Positions 1-8,604 of a DNA stretch of 64,000 nt are shown piece after piece. Origin of the DNA: JAHBTB01 sp964451255. GTDB taxonomy: Bacteria > Armatimonadota > Fimbriimonadia > Fimbriimonadales > Fimbriimonadaceae. The first letter of the stretch is position 1; every line of letters begins with the position of its first letter. A program made the position numbers and the translations under genes. The notes beneath the pieces are model-generated. The model saw only the letters and a program-made list of their open reading frames with translations, made no database searches and was not told the origin of the DNA. The DNA is taken from contig CAYVHL010000002.1 in NCBI GenBank assembly GCA_964451255.1, positions 124,001 through 188,000 on the forward strand, written 5' to 3'.

Positions 1-1
1 G

Positions 2-70
2 TTCTGTGAAGGCCCCGTCATGGAACCTACTCCAGACACCATGTCCAGACCGTCGCGGAGTCAGGGCTAG
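2..70 (+). CDS. Possible 3' end of an upstream gene (partial)
   Basis: An open frame enters from the left edge and ends at TAG 68-70. It is too short to recognise, and base composition does not settle whether it is coding. The rest of 71-173 holds no gene I can support and leads into the minor-pilin operon. Confidence 0.2.
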   Translation, partial: FCEGPVMEPTPDTMSRPSRSQG

Positions 71-173
71 TTCCTGACCGAATCTGGCGAAATTGTCACC
101 TACAGATTCCCTGTAATCGCTAAACCCAAGTAAATGTCCCGCCGACAATCTCCAATAGGGTGGAAGAACGGAA

Positions 174-689
174 ATGGTGACAAAAGAAATGCACAGATGC
201 AATTTGAGGAGAAGGCGCGTTCGTTTGGGCCACACGCTCATCGAAGTCATGTTGGCTTCTTTCCTGGCCCTCACCTGCTGTCTGCTCTTCGCCGCTACGG
301 TTCCCGTCGCGAACCGGAGCCGAGGACGGGCCGAGTTTCTTTCTGTTGCAACGAGCCTCGCCCAGAAGCAGCTTGAAATGGCCAAGGGCCTGGGTTACGC
401 GAAGCTCGACAGCGCCTCCCTTCTGTCGGCAGGCATCATCCAGAGTTCCTCCCCGGTCGACCTAAAGGCTGCCGGGCTGACCCAGTCGACGGCGATGGGC
501 TTCGAGAGCACGACACTCGACGCCGGCCAAATGGACACCGCCGCGAACGCATTGCCCTCGGGACGGTCATTTATCCAACTGTCCGACGTCGATATCGACT
601 TCCGTCAAATCAACGTGCTCGTGTTCTACCGGGACGAAAACGGCGCCTACCGTGAGGTCGAAGTGTCCAGCTTGGTGGCGAACATATGA
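174..689 (+). CDS. PilV-like minor prepilin
   Basis: This 171-residue protein has a type IV prepilin N-terminus. A basic leader (RRRRVRLG) is followed by HTLIEV, with the glutamate at position +5 after the cleavage glycine, and then by a hydrophobic helix (about residues 20-45). Prepilin peptidase would cut after Gly19 and methylate the new N-terminus. The body has no obvious enzyme motif, as expected for a minor pilin or pseudopilin. It is the first gene of a tight operon, overlapping the next prepilin gene by 4 nt (ATGA). The first methionine is kept because the basic leader follows it; Met6 would also work. PilV versus a type II secretion pseudopilin cannot be separated on sequence alone. 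Confidence 0.72.
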   Translation: MVTKEMHRCNLRRRRVRLGHTLIEVMLASFLALTCCLLFAATVPVANRSRGRAEFLSVATSLAQKQLEMAKGLGYAKLDSASLLSAGIIQSSSPVDLKAAGLTQSTAMGFESTTLDAGQMDTAANALPSGRSFIQLSDVDIDFRQINVLVFYRDENGAYREVEVSSLVANI

Positions 690-1291
690 GGGCCAGCAAG
701 AGATCAGGCTTCACGCTCGTCGAGGCGATGGTAGCCAGCGTCTTGTCTACCGTCGTCATGTTCGTCGCTGTCGGCGCGTTCTTGGCGGGCATCGGCAACT
801 GGGCCCGTGGCGAGTCGTGGATCGACGTGCAGCAACAGAGCAGGAACGGCGTCCGCGCCGTCAGCGACGCTCTGCGCGAGGCCATGGCGGTGACCGTGGA
901 CTCCGACGGAATGGGTCTGCACTACCGTATGCCGGTGACCGGCTCAGACGGCTCTTTCAGTGTGCCGATGCTGTGGGACGGGATCGACAGGCGGATCTAT
1001 TACGAGGACGGCTCGCTTTGGGTCGATGACGGGGCCACGCGACATATCGCCGCTCGCAACGTCATCACCGTCGATCCGTTCCAAACGGCCACCAACGCTC
1101 GGACGGTCGTTATAGAGAAAGGGCCATATACCGCGCCCGCGTACCGAATTTTCACCGCCGACGTGAGTGTCAACACGCGCAGCGTCGTCGTGTGCCTCGT
1201 CACAAGGAGCCGCGGCAGAGGCTCGGAGACTGTGCACGCTCGCCACAGGGAGACGATCTTCCTTCGTAACGTCCCCTCAATCACAAGATGA
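686..1291 (+). CDS. PilW-like minor prepilin
   Basis: The 201-residue protein begins MRASKRSG|FTLVEAMVASV: a short basic leader, cleavage glycine at position 8, phenylalanine +1, glutamate +5 and a hydrophobic helix to about residue 32. This is a textbook class III signal for prepilin peptidase. The rest is a soluble globular domain of the PilW/PulJ type, with no catalytic motif. It overlaps the preceding PilV-like gene and the following PilX-like gene by 4 nt each, so the three are almost certainly translated together. Its likely job is in the initiating tip complex of a type IV pilus or pseudopilus. Confidence is high for a prepilin and moderate for the PilW assignment. Confidence 0.75.
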   Translation: MRASKRSGFTLVEAMVASVLSTVVMFVAVGAFLAGIGNWARGESWIDVQQQSRNGVRAVSDALREAMAVTVDSDGMGLHYRMPVTGSDGSFSVPMLWDGIDRRIYYEDGSLWVDDGATRHIAARNVITVDPFQTATNARTVVIEKGPYTAPAYRIFTADVSVNTRSVVVCLVTRSRGRGSETVHARHRETIFLRNVPSITR

Positions 1292-3231
1292 AACACCGCA
1301 AGCGAACCACCCGGCGCGGCAGCGCTTTGCCGATCGTGTTCGGCATTCTGGCCATCTTGGCCGTGTGTGTCGCGGTCTATCTAGACCGCGCGACATATGC
1401 CTTTCGCAGTTCCAAGAAGAACCAGTACGACGTCCAGACCGCCCACTTGTGCGAGTCAGGCGTACAGGCGGTACTCCGCTCGTTTTGGCGAGAGTTCAAG
1501 ACCAGCCAAAACTTCAGTTCCATGGACACCGTGACGGGGGGGGCAACTCCAAACACGCCGAAAGGGTCGCAAGCCGGATTGATCGACGGTGTCGGGAGAT
1601 ATGCCGCTGGAGTCATCAGCGTCACGGATCCAGGCGGCAGCACGTATGACCGGACCGTGACGATCAGGTCTGTCGGTTGGATCGACAAGGACAACAACGG
1701 TGTTCAGGACTCGGGCGAGCCCCGCCGGACAGTCGACGTTGTCGTCAACTTCTCGCTCGACCGAAGCAAGGTCTTCGACTACACCTACTTTGTGAACAAC
1801 TTCGGCTGGATGACTGGATTTCGTCCGACCGACCTGTACATCAACGGCGACGCCCGGTCGAACGGCGACTTCACGTTCACCAGCGGGTCGGGAACCTTGA
1901 ACGGCAGCATCATCGCCAGCTACAACAACAAGTTGGTCCCGGGTGCGCCCGGCGTCATCAACCTGGCGCCATACAAGTGGTCTACGTCCACATACAAGAG
2001 TCAGATCGCTGGCGGCACAAGCTTCGCCAGCCGTATGCGACAGCCCTACGACCCGGCGATCCACGGCGCGATCGGCTCAGCGGAGTTCGAGAAGTGGCGT
2101 GGCCTCGTCTACTACGACGACGCCCAGATCATCAACAACGAAGTGTTCGGAGCCGCTATGGAGGACGTCAACGGCACCCGCGCCTGGAAAAACGAGAGCG
2201 GGTCTCCGACTTACAGCACCCTTGACACCAATCCGACGACCGAATTGACACTGCCTGACCTCAGCGACTTCGGCAACGTTGGTGACCCGGCCGACGCGAA
2301 CGGAAAGCGCTTTGCCAAGAGCAAGGCCTGGACTGACGACAAGTCCACCTTCGGCGACGGCACGGGCAATCCCAACTATGAGGGAAGCCCCGGGGCACAA
2401 GACGAGTACAACCCGGACGGCACCCCCAACGTGAACTACAAAGGCGCGTATGTGGATGTTTGGAACAGCACGACATCCAAGTATCAGCGCGTGTCTTCTG
2501 GCGGCGTCGTGGCTAGCTCGGCGATGCTGATCGGCACGTCCGCGCACCCGATCCGAATCCATGGACCCGTGACGGTGAACGGGGACGTGGCTGTCGCTGG
2601 GAACGTAAGCGGCCAAGGCACGATCTACACCAGCAGGAACGTCCACATCATCGGATCGATCAAGTATTCGAGCCCGCCCGACTTCAGGGGTGCCGACATG
2701 GACACGATCGAAAACACAAACGAGCACAAGGATCTGCTCGGCCTGGCTGCCAGCCAGTCGATCATTATGGGTGACACCACCAGGTTCGGCGCCTATCCGT
2801 TGAACTACATGACGCCACCCTTCACCAAGCCGAGATATGACGACAACGGAAACCTGATCCCGGCGTACGACGCCACGAAGATTGATTCCTGGGGGATCAA
2901 GAAGTACCAGTCGGTCTTGGAGAGCGGCTCGACAGGAGCGACATACAGGACCGTGGCCGCCGGCGGGGTCAACCAGATCGACGCCGTGCTCTACACGAAC
3001 TTCGTCGGTGGCGGAAACGTCGGCACGTCCGGCGGCGGGATGACCCTGAACGGGACGATCATCGCCAAAGACGAGGCGATCGTCACTTGGAGTCTCCCCA
3101 TCCGAATGAACTACGACCATCGGATCAAGGAGCGGTCGTTGACCCAGAAACCGCTCATTGACATCGACCTACCCCGCAGCCCGACGATGATCCGTGGAAG
3201 TTGGCAGGATCGGGGCCTGGTCGTCGACTGA
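1288..3231 (+). CDS. Large PilX-like pilus-associated protein
   Basis: This 647-residue protein has a basic N-terminus (MKHRKRTTRRG) and one hydrophobic helix (residues 12-30) like a prepilin, but no glutamate at +5. PilX/GspK-type proteins show the same exception. After the helix comes a PilX-like stretch (about 40-75, YDVQTAHLCESGVQAVLRSF). The C-terminal half (about 400-600) is rich in short beta-strand repeats such as GPVTVNGDVAVAGNVSG. These resemble polymer-forming or DUF4900-type beta-helical domains that often follow PilX-like N-termini. It overlaps the PilW-like gene by 4 nt. Its likely role is as a pilus tip or envelope-anchored component. It is far longer than classical PilX (about 150-200 residues), so the beta-repeat part is an added module. 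Confidence 0.6.
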   Translation: MKHRKRTTRRGSALPIVFGILAILAVCVAVYLDRATYAFRSSKKNQYDVQTAHLCESGVQAVLRSFWREFKTSQNFSSMDTVTGGATPNTPKGSQAGLIDGVGRYAAGVISVTDPGGSTYDRTVTIRSVGWIDKDNNGVQDSGEPRRTVDVVVNFSLDRSKVFDYTYFVNNFGWMTGFRPTDLYINGDARSNGDFTFTSGSGTLNGSIIASYNNKLVPGAPGVINLAPYKWSTSTYKSQIAGGTSFASRMRQPYDPAIHGAIGSAEFEKWRGLVYYDDAQIINNEVFGAAMEDVNGTRAWKNESGSPTYSTLDTNPTTELTLPDLSDFGNVGDPADANGKRFAKSKAWTDDKSTFGDGTGNPNYEGSPGAQDEYNPDGTPNVNYKGAYVDVWNSTTSKYQRVSSGGVVASSAMLIGTSAHPIRIHGPVTVNGDVAVAGNVSGQGTIYTSRNVHIIGSIKYSSPPDFRGADMDTIENTNEHKDLLGLAASQSIIMGDTTRFGAYPLNYMTPPFTKPRYDDNGNLIPAYDATKIDSWGIKKYQSVLESGSTGATYRTVAAGGVNQIDAVLYTNFVGGGNVGTSGGGMTLNGTIIAKDEAIVTWSLPIRMNYDHRIKERSLTQKPLIDIDLPRSPTMIRGSWQDRGLVVD

Positions 3232-3245
3232 CAAGAGGAACAGAC

Positions 3246-3656
3246 ATGAACAAATCCAAATCTCTGGCCGTATTCGCCCTGCTCGCGCTTGCTCCGATGT
3301 GCTTCGCGCCCATCGAAGACAAGCCGACAGGCGCCCAGTTCCACGGTGAGTTGACCGAGCAGCAACTCAACGCCGCACAAGGCGGTTCCGTCACCGAGGC
3401 GACCCCGTCGGGCGGTTCTTCGACGATTGACACGCCCAGAACTCAAATCGACGCGCCAGGGACGAACGACGCTGCCAGCCAGGTGGTGGCAGGAGCCCAG
3501 GCCGACAGCGTGCTCAAGCGCGCGCAAAACGAGGTCAAGGACAAGGAGGCTTCGAAGTCAAGACCGTTCGTGGTCGTCGGTTTCACAGTCTTGGCCGTTG
3601 GCCTCGCTCTCTTCGGCGGAAAGATGTGGCTTGACAAGTCAGTCCCCGGAAAGTAG
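3246..3656 (+). CDS. Small exported membrane-anchored protein, unknown
   Basis: The protein has 136 residues. A signal peptide covers about residues 1-22 (basic MNKSKS, hydrophobic core, cleavage near CFAP). A Gly/Thr/Ser-rich middle follows, then a C-terminal transmembrane helix (about 108-128) and a short basic tail. The start ATG at 3246 follows AAGAGGA, a fair Shine-Dalgarno, 14 nt after the PilX-like gene, so it is likely the last gene of the minor-pilin operon. No family is recognised. The shape (exported, tail-anchored, no cysteines in the mature part) fits an accessory envelope factor. Position 3657-3760 holds no further gene. Confidence 0.6.
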   Translation: MNKSKSLAVFALLALAPMCFAPIEDKPTGAQFHGELTEQQLNAAQGGSVTEATPSGGSSTIDTPRTQIDAPGTNDAASQVVAGAQADSVLKRAQNEVKDKEASKSRPFVVVGFTVLAVGLALFGGKMWLDKSVPGK

Positions 3657-3756
3657 CCACGGATCATCAAGCCCGTCGTCGACCTGGCTCGCACCATGCG
3701 GGCCAGGTCTGTTCGTTTCGGGACGCGTGTCCTGGCGATCCGAGAACGGGCAGACG

Positions 3757-3762
3757 TAGAAT
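3757..3762 (+). promoter_or_regulatory. -10 hexamer of a likely leaderless trpB transcript
   Basis: TAGAAT ends 7 nt before ATG 3770, so transcription would begin at or next to the start codon. No Shine-Dalgarno precedes that ATG. This favours 3770 over ATG 3761, which would overlap the hexamer. Confidence 0.45.
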
Positions 3763-3769
3763 GTCCATC

Positions 3770-4948
3770 ATGTCTGCGGTTCTCCCTTCGTCCGGGCGGT
3801 TCGGAGCGTACGGCGGCCGCTATGTTCCTGAGACACTCGTCCCCGCACTGGACGAATTGGAAGCGACGTTTGCCGAGGCCTGGGCGTCGACGGACTTCCG
3901 CGGGGAGTTCGAACGGCACCTGCACGACTATGTCGGCAGGCCCACGCCTCTGACGGATTGCGAGCGTATCTCCCGCGAGACCGGCCTGAAAGTCAGCGTC
4001 AAGCGCGAAGACCTGAACCACACTGGCGCCCACAAGATCAACAACGCCCTCGGCCAGGTGCTTCTTGCCATCCGCATGGGCAAGAAGAGGATCATCGCCG
4101 AGACGGGGGCGGGCCAGCACGGAGTCGCCACCGCCACCGTATGTGCTTTGTTCGGCCTCAAGTGTGAGGTCTACATGGGAGAAGAGGACTGTCGGAGACA
4201 GGAACTCAACGTGTTCAGGATGAAGCTCTTGGGTGCGCGCGTCATTCCGGTCAGCAGCGGCACGAAGACCCTCAAAGACGCCCTGAACGAGGCTATGCGC
4301 GACTGGGTGACCAACGTCCGCGACACCCATTACATCATCGGAACGGCCGCCGGACCCCACCCTTACCCCTACATGGTCCGGGAGTTTCAGGCTGTGATCG
4401 GACAAGAAGCGCGCGAACAGTATCTCGGACGCCACGGCGTCCTCCCCGACGTCGGGATCGCGTGTGTAGGAGGAGGTTCTAACGCGATCGGCTTCTTCTA
4501 CGGATTCTTGCCTGACCAGGTGAGGCTCATCGGTGTCGAGGCCGGAGGCCACGGCATCGAAACGGGCAAGCATGCCGCCCCGTTGTCCTCGGGGTCCCCG
4601 GGCGTGTTGCACGGTTCCTACAGCTACTTGATGCAAGACGAGGACGGCCAAGTGCTACCGACCGAGTCAGTCTCCGCGGGCCTCGACTACCCGGGTGTCG
4701 GAGCAGAGCACAGCCACCTCAAGGACACCGGCCGCGTCGAGTATTGCGCGGCGACCGACGCCGAGGCGCTGGACGCCTTTCGGTGGTTGGCGGAGTCTGA
4801 GGGGCTGATCCCCGCGTTTGAGTCGGCCCACGCCTTCGCCTTGTTGCGCCGTCCGGGATACTTCGCGCCGGGAACAAGGGTCTTGGTCAACCTCAGCGGC
4901 CGTGGGGACAAGGACATGGAGCGGGCGAGCCAACTCCTGGATCTCTGA
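3770..4948 (+). CDS. trpB: Tryptophan synthase beta chain
   Basis: TrpB condenses indole with L-serine to form tryptophan, using PLP. The protein is about 392 residues, the normal length. Visible hallmarks are the N-terminal FGAYGGRYVPETL, the PLP lysine in NHTGAHKINN (Lys89 from this start), the ammonia/serine-site motif ETGAGQHGVA, and the glycine-rich phosphate cup GGGSNAIG. The C-terminal region matches the canonical (TrpB1) form that partners TrpA. No trpA or other trp gene lies in the window, so trpB is detached from a trp operon here. ATG 3761 would add three residues (MSI). The start at 3770 is preferred because it lies 7 nt after TAGAAT. Confidence 0.96.
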   Translation: MSAVLPSSGRFGAYGGRYVPETLVPALDELEATFAEAWASTDFRGEFERHLHDYVGRPTPLTDCERISRETGLKVSVKREDLNHTGAHKINNALGQVLLAIRMGKKRIIAETGAGQHGVATATVCALFGLKCEVYMGEEDCRRQELNVFRMKLLGARVIPVSSGTKTLKDALNEAMRDWVTNVRDTHYIIGTAAGPHPYPYMVREFQAVIGQEAREQYLGRHGVLPDVGIACVGGGSNAIGFFYGFLPDQVRLIGVEAGGHGIETGKHAAPLSSGSPGVLHGSYSYLMQDEDGQVLPTESVSAGLDYPGVGAEHSHLKDTGRVEYCAATDAEALDAFRWLAESEGLIPAFESAHAFALLRRPGYFAPGTRVLVNLSGRGDKDMERASQLLDL

Positions 4949-5005
4949 GGGCATGGCGACGGGCGGTCCCGGTACACGGGGGGAGACCTGACATCATCGG
5001 AGGGA

Positions 5006-6013
5006 ATGTCCAAGCCCCTCAATGTGGCCGTCCTTGGCGCGACCGGCGCGGTCGGCCAAGAGTTTTTGAGCTTGTTCGCGTCCCGCCATTTCCCAGTCGG
5101 CGAACTGAGCTTGCTGGCGAGCCCCCGATCGGCAGGGACACAGGTGAAGTCAGCACTTGGATGCCACACGGTGGAGGCTGTCTCGGCCGAGGGGTTCCAA
5201 GGCGTCGATGTCGCCTTCTTCTCAGCCGGAGCCAGCCGAAGCCGTGAATGGGCCCCGGTGGCCAACGCGGCAGGGGCGGTCGTCATCGACAACTCGAGCG
5301 CGTTCCGCATGGACCCGCACGTTCCGCTCGTCGTTCCCGAGGTGAACTTCGACCATATCAAGGAGGGCGACATGCTTGTCGCCAACCCGAACTGTTGCGC
5401 GATCATCCTCTTGATGGCGCTAGCGCCTCTGAGATCGCTCGGCAAGCTGCGCCGGGTCATCGTGAGCACATATCAAAGCGCGAGCGGGGCAGGGGCGGCG
5501 GCGATGCGGGAGTTGGAGGAGCAGACCCGGACAGTCCTCGCTGGAGGCGACGCCGAGCCAGAAGTCTTCCCTCACAAGTACGCATTCAACCTCTTTAGTC
5601 ACAACACAGCCATCGGCGAGAACGGCTACAACGAGGAAGAAAACAAGGTCGTGGAGGAGACGCGCAAGATCCTCGGCATGCCTGAGCTTCGCGTCAACCC
5701 GACATGCGTCCGTGTGCCGGTCTTGCGGGCCCACAGCGAATCGGTCACAGTGGAGTTTGAAGGAGCGGCGCCCTCCGAGGCCTCGGTGCGCAAGGTCTAC
5801 GAGAACTTTCCGGGCGTACGGTTGGTCGATGACCGGGAGACGAACACCTTCCCAATGCCCCTCGACGCAAGCGGCATCGAGGACGTCCTGATCGGACGCA
5901 TCCGCCATGACATCAGCGACCCGAATTCTCTCAGTCTGTTCGTCTCAGGCGACCAATTGCTCAAAGGCGCGGCGCTCAACGCCGTCCAGATCGCGGAACG
6001 TCTGTTTGCGTAG
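5006..6013 (+). CDS. asd: Aspartate-semialdehyde dehydrogenase
   Basis: Asd reduces aspartyl-4-phosphate to aspartate-semialdehyde with NADPH, the branch-point step for lysine/diaminopimelate, threonine and methionine. The 335-residue protein has the N-terminal Rossmann motif GATGAVGQEF, the active-site cysteine in NPNCC (Cys130), the SASGAGAAA segment, and the conserved histidine region RVPVLRAHSESV. Length is normal. GGAGG lies just before the ATG, with unusually short spacing. The gene ends 9 nt from the convergent folC end. Its pathway partner dapL lies on the opposite strand about 1.3 kb away, so the window holds two steps of diaminopimelate synthesis in separate transcription units. Confidence 0.96.
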   Translation: MSKPLNVAVLGATGAVGQEFLSLFASRHFPVGELSLLASPRSAGTQVKSALGCHTVEAVSAEGFQGVDVAFFSAGASRSREWAPVANAAGAVVIDNSSAFRMDPHVPLVVPEVNFDHIKEGDMLVANPNCCAIILLMALAPLRSLGKLRRVIVSTYQSASGAGAAAMRELEEQTRTVLAGGDAEPEVFPHKYAFNLFSHNTAIGENGYNEEENKVVEETRKILGMPELRVNPTCVRVPVLRAHSESVTVEFEGAAPSEASVRKVYENFPGVRLVDDRETNTFPMPLDASGIEDVLIGRIRHDISDPNSLSLFVSGDQLLKGAALNAVQIAERLFA

Positions 6014-6022
6014 GGGTCGGAG

Positions 6023-7303
6023 CTAACCGGAGCAGGGCGGCCAATCAGGCAGGCCGAGTGATCGCTTGGCCGCTCCAAGGAGGTAGAAGCTGCCGGTGAC
6101 CAGCACGACGTCGGTGTCCAGCCACGCGGCTGCGGCCGCGGCGTCCTCAAACTCTTGGACGTAGGGAAAGAACTCAAGGGCGGCGACCGCGAGCTCGCCA
6201 GTGGGCATTGTGCGGTCGCTGGGGACCGTGGTCACCGCGCAACGTTTGGCGACGTCTGCCAGCACGGACAGAAACGGTGCGGGCTCGTGGCCGCGCTGCA
6301 TTCCGACCAGGACTCCTACGCGCCGGTCGGCGAACTGACTCCTAAGCGTGCCGACAACAGCGCGGGCGGCTTCGGCATTATGTGCGCCGTCTACGACGTA
6401 GATACGGGTGCCAGACCTATGTATTTCAAACCTGCCGGGTAGCCTCGCTTCGGCGACGGCGGTTCGGGCGGCGTCCTTGTTGCGCATCAGTCCGGCCGCC
6501 TCGACGGCGGCCCAGGCGAGGGCCATGTTGTGCGGCTGGACGACACCGGTCATACCGGGCGCTAAGTCGGCCATGGTCCCGTGCGGGGTCGAAAGGCTCC
6601 ACTTTCCCGCCCGTTCTGAAAGAACCACGTCTCGCCCAAACTGCCAAGTCGGAGACTTCCTTTCCATTGCGACGGTGGTGACCGCTTCGAGGGCCTCGGG
6701 GACAAGATCACCTAACACAAGTGGCCGCCCCTCTTTGATGACCCCGGCCTTTTCCGTTGCGATAAGAGCAAGCGTGTCGCCCAAGAAGTGCATATGGTCG
6801 AAGCCGATGCTGACGATGACAGAACAGGCGGGGTCCACGACGTTCGTCGCGTCGAGACGGCCACCTAGCCCGACCTCCAAGGCGACGGCCTCGGTGCCTG
6901 CCTCCTGCCAAGCCAGAAACCCGAGGGCGGTCTTGGCCTCGAACTCGGTGGGGCCGCCAAACCCGGTCTCGACAAGTGCGTCGCTGACCGGCACGATCCT
7001 GTCCATCAGCTTTGCAAATTGCTCTTTCCCTATGCAGGACAGGCCAATTTGCACCCGCTCCCGCAGGTCGTAGACGAACGGCGAATAGTAGCCGCCGGTC
7101 CTGTGCCCCTGCGAGGCGAGGATGTGCTGGGCATAGCAGGTCACCGCCCCCTTGCCGTTTGTGCCGGCCACGTGGATGTAGGCGGGAGTGCCTCCTCCGG
7201 GAACCCCGAGTCGGTCACAGAACTCGACCATCCGGTCGAGTTCAAGCCTCCAACCCCTGGCTTGCATCTGGCCGAGAGCAGCGACTGCTTGGTCGTAGGT
7301 CAA
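6023..7303 (-). CDS. folC: Dihydrofolate synthase / folylpolyglutamate synthase
   Basis: FolC joins glutamate to dihydropteroate and extends folate polyglutamate tails with ATP. The Mur-ligase-like core shows the P-loop HVAGTNGKGA near the N-terminus, the VGLGGRLDATN motif, GFDHMHFLGDT, and the C-terminal VVDGAHNAEAA. The frame is open upstream to an ATG at 7390, but that would overlap dapL by 68 nt. TTG 7303 has GGGAG six bases upstream, gives the family-like start MTYDQAVAAL, and sits 19 nt after the dapL stop, so it is chosen (426 residues). It is likely co-transcribed with dapL. Confidence 0.93.
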   Translation of the reverse strand: MTYDQAVAALGQMQARGWRLELDRMVEFCDRLGVPGGGTPAYIHVAGTNGKGAVTCYAQHILASQGHRTGGYYSPFVYDLRERVQIGLSCIGKEQFAKLMDRIVPVSDALVETGFGGPTEFEAKTALGFLAWQEAGTEAVALEVGLGGRLDATNVVDPACSVIVSIGFDHMHFLGDTLALIATEKAGVIKEGRPLVLGDLVPEALEAVTTVAMERKSPTWQFGRDVVLSERAGKWSLSTPHGTMADLAPGMTGVVQPHNMALAWAAVEAAGLMRNKDAARTAVAEARLPGRFEIHRSGTRIYVVDGAHNAEAARAVVGTLRSQFADRRVGVLVGMQRGHEPAPFLSVLADVAKRCAVTTVPSDRTMPTGELAVAALEFFPYVQEFEDAAAAAAWLDTDVVLVTGSFYLLGAAKRSLGLPDWPPCSG

Positions 7304-7322
7304 GGCGGTCTCCCGTGGGGCG

Positions 7323-8504
7323 TCAACTGACAAGGCCGGACTCTTTGATGCGCCGGACGGCTTCGGCAAACCGCGCCCCGTCCTTGTCACCTGGCAGGGT
7401 CAGCGCCATGCGCACGTACCCTTCGCCCGAGGGCCCGGCCCCGCCGCCGGGCACGACCACGACGCCGGCTTTGTCTATCAGCTCTGCGCAAAACTCGGCG
7501 CTCGTCATGTCCTTTCGCGGCACAGGCGCCCAGACGAACAGGGTCGCTTTGGGCTTGTCGATGTGCCAGCCGAGTTCCGCGAGACCGTCGCACAGCATGT
7601 CCCGCCGCCGCTGGTATAGACGCATGGTGGCCGTGTTGTCCACCGCGTCCAAGGCGTGCATTCCCGCGCGAGAGACGGCGGCGAACTGCTTGCTGTCGAT
7701 GTTGCTCTTGAGCTTTTGCAGGGTGGCCACGACTTCCGGGTTGCCCACCGCGAACCCGAGCCGCCAGCCGGTCATGTTGAACATCTTGCTGAGCGAATGG
7801 AATTCGACGGTCACGTCTTTGCCGCCCGGGACTTGGAGGGCGGTCGGGTTCACATGGCCGTCAAACGTCACGGTGGCGTAAGCCATGTCGTTCACGAGCA
7901 CGATTTCGTGGTCTCGGCAGAAAGCGACCGTGTCCTCATAGAACTCCCGTGTCGCGATCCCGGCCGTCGGGTTATGCGGGTAGCAGACATAGAAGAGTTT
8001 CGCCCGCTTGGCGACTTCGGACGGTATGTCGGAGAGCACCGGCAGATACCCGTTCTCACGCTTGAGCGGCGTCTCGTAGACATCCCCGCCGGCCATCAGG
8101 GTGTTGACCTTGTACACAGGGTAGCCAGGATCGGGGGTGATCGCGATGTCGCCAGGGTCGATGTACGCCCACGCCAGGTGGGCAAGGCCCTCTTTGCTTC
8201 CGATGACCTGGCAAACGTCGTTAGCCGGGTCGACGTCGACGCCGAACGTCCGGCCATACCACCTCGAGGCAGATTCTAGGAAAGGCACGTAGCCCTTGGC
8301 GCTTTCGTCGTACCTGTGGGTCGCCGGGTCGTTGGCGGCGCCAGCCAGGGCGTCGATGATCGCCTGCGGGGTGGGGATGTCTGGGTCGCCGATACCCAGG
8401 TCGATGATGTCGACCCCTCGCGCGATCGCCTCTCGCTTGACGCGCGCGACCTCGGCGAACAGGTACGGCGGGATCTTGTCGAGCCTCTTTGACGGGGCCA
8501 CCAT
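7323..8504 (-). CDS. dapL: LL-diaminopimelate aminotransferase
   Basis: DapL converts tetrahydrodipicolinate directly to LL-diaminopimelate with glutamate as amino donor, bypassing the acylated intermediates of the DapD/C/E route. The 393-residue fold-type I PLP enzyme has the N-terminal IIDLGIGDPDIPTP, the substrate-loop CYPHNPTAG, and the PLP lysine in SLSKMFN (about Lys240), followed by TGWRLGFAVG. Other class I aminotransferases are related, but the N-terminal DLGIGDPD pattern and overall length match the DapL branch typical of deep-branching bacteria. It leads a two-gene unit with folC. TAAACT lies 9 nt before the ATG, so any 5' leader is very short. Confidence 0.9.
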   Translation of the reverse strand: MVAPSKRLDKIPPYLFAEVARVKREAIARGVDIIDLGIGDPDIPTPQAIIDALAGAANDPATHRYDESAKGYVPFLESASRWYGRTFGVDVDPANDVCQVIGSKEGLAHLAWAYIDPGDIAITPDPGYPVYKVNTLMAGGDVYETPLKRENGYLPVLSDIPSEVAKRAKLFYVCYPHNPTAGIATREFYEDTVAFCRDHEIVLVNDMAYATVTFDGHVNPTALQVPGGKDVTVEFHSLSKMFNMTGWRLGFAVGNPEVVATLQKLKSNIDSKQFAAVSRAGMHALDAVDNTATMRLYQRRRDMLCDGLAELGWHIDKPKATLFVWAPVPRKDMTSAEFCAELIDKAGVVVVPGGGAGPSGEGYVRMALTLPGDKDGARFAEAVRRIKESGLVS

Positions 8505-8513
8505 AGACGGGCG

Positions 8514-8519
8514 AGTTTA
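8514..8519 (-). promoter_or_regulatory. Probable -10 element of dapL
   Basis: TAAACT on the minus strand ends 9 nt before the dapL ATG. The same hexamer at the same distance precedes lgt (17099-17104). The predicted leader is 2-4 nt. Confidence 0.35.
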
Positions 8520-8577
8520 CCGACGGCACAGCGGGTCGCCGATCCTGGTCCTCTTTTGACCGGAACGGGCCAGAAAA

Positions 8578-8595
8578 TGATTTATCCTTACATCA
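8578..8595 (+). promoter_or_regulatory. LacI-type operator 1a upstream of GH5 gene
   Basis: TGATTTATCCTTACATCA is an imperfect palindrome (TGATnTA-N4-TAnATCA). It ends 9 nt before the GH5 start codon. Its exact reverse complement lies at 10468-10485, ahead of the LacI gene. A -35-like TTGACC at 8556-8561 precedes it, so the site would cover the -10 region. Binding by the adjacent LacI protein is inferred. Confidence 0.6.
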
Positions 8596-8604
8596 CAAAC
8601 GACC

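Noticed and set aside
2077..3120. A 347-codon minus-strand open frame
   Set aside because: It is antisense to the PilX-like gene, with Val/Arg/Asp-rich shadow composition and no motif.
3443..4651. A 402-codon minus-strand open frame
   Set aside because: It is antisense to trpB and a small exported protein, with shadow-type composition.
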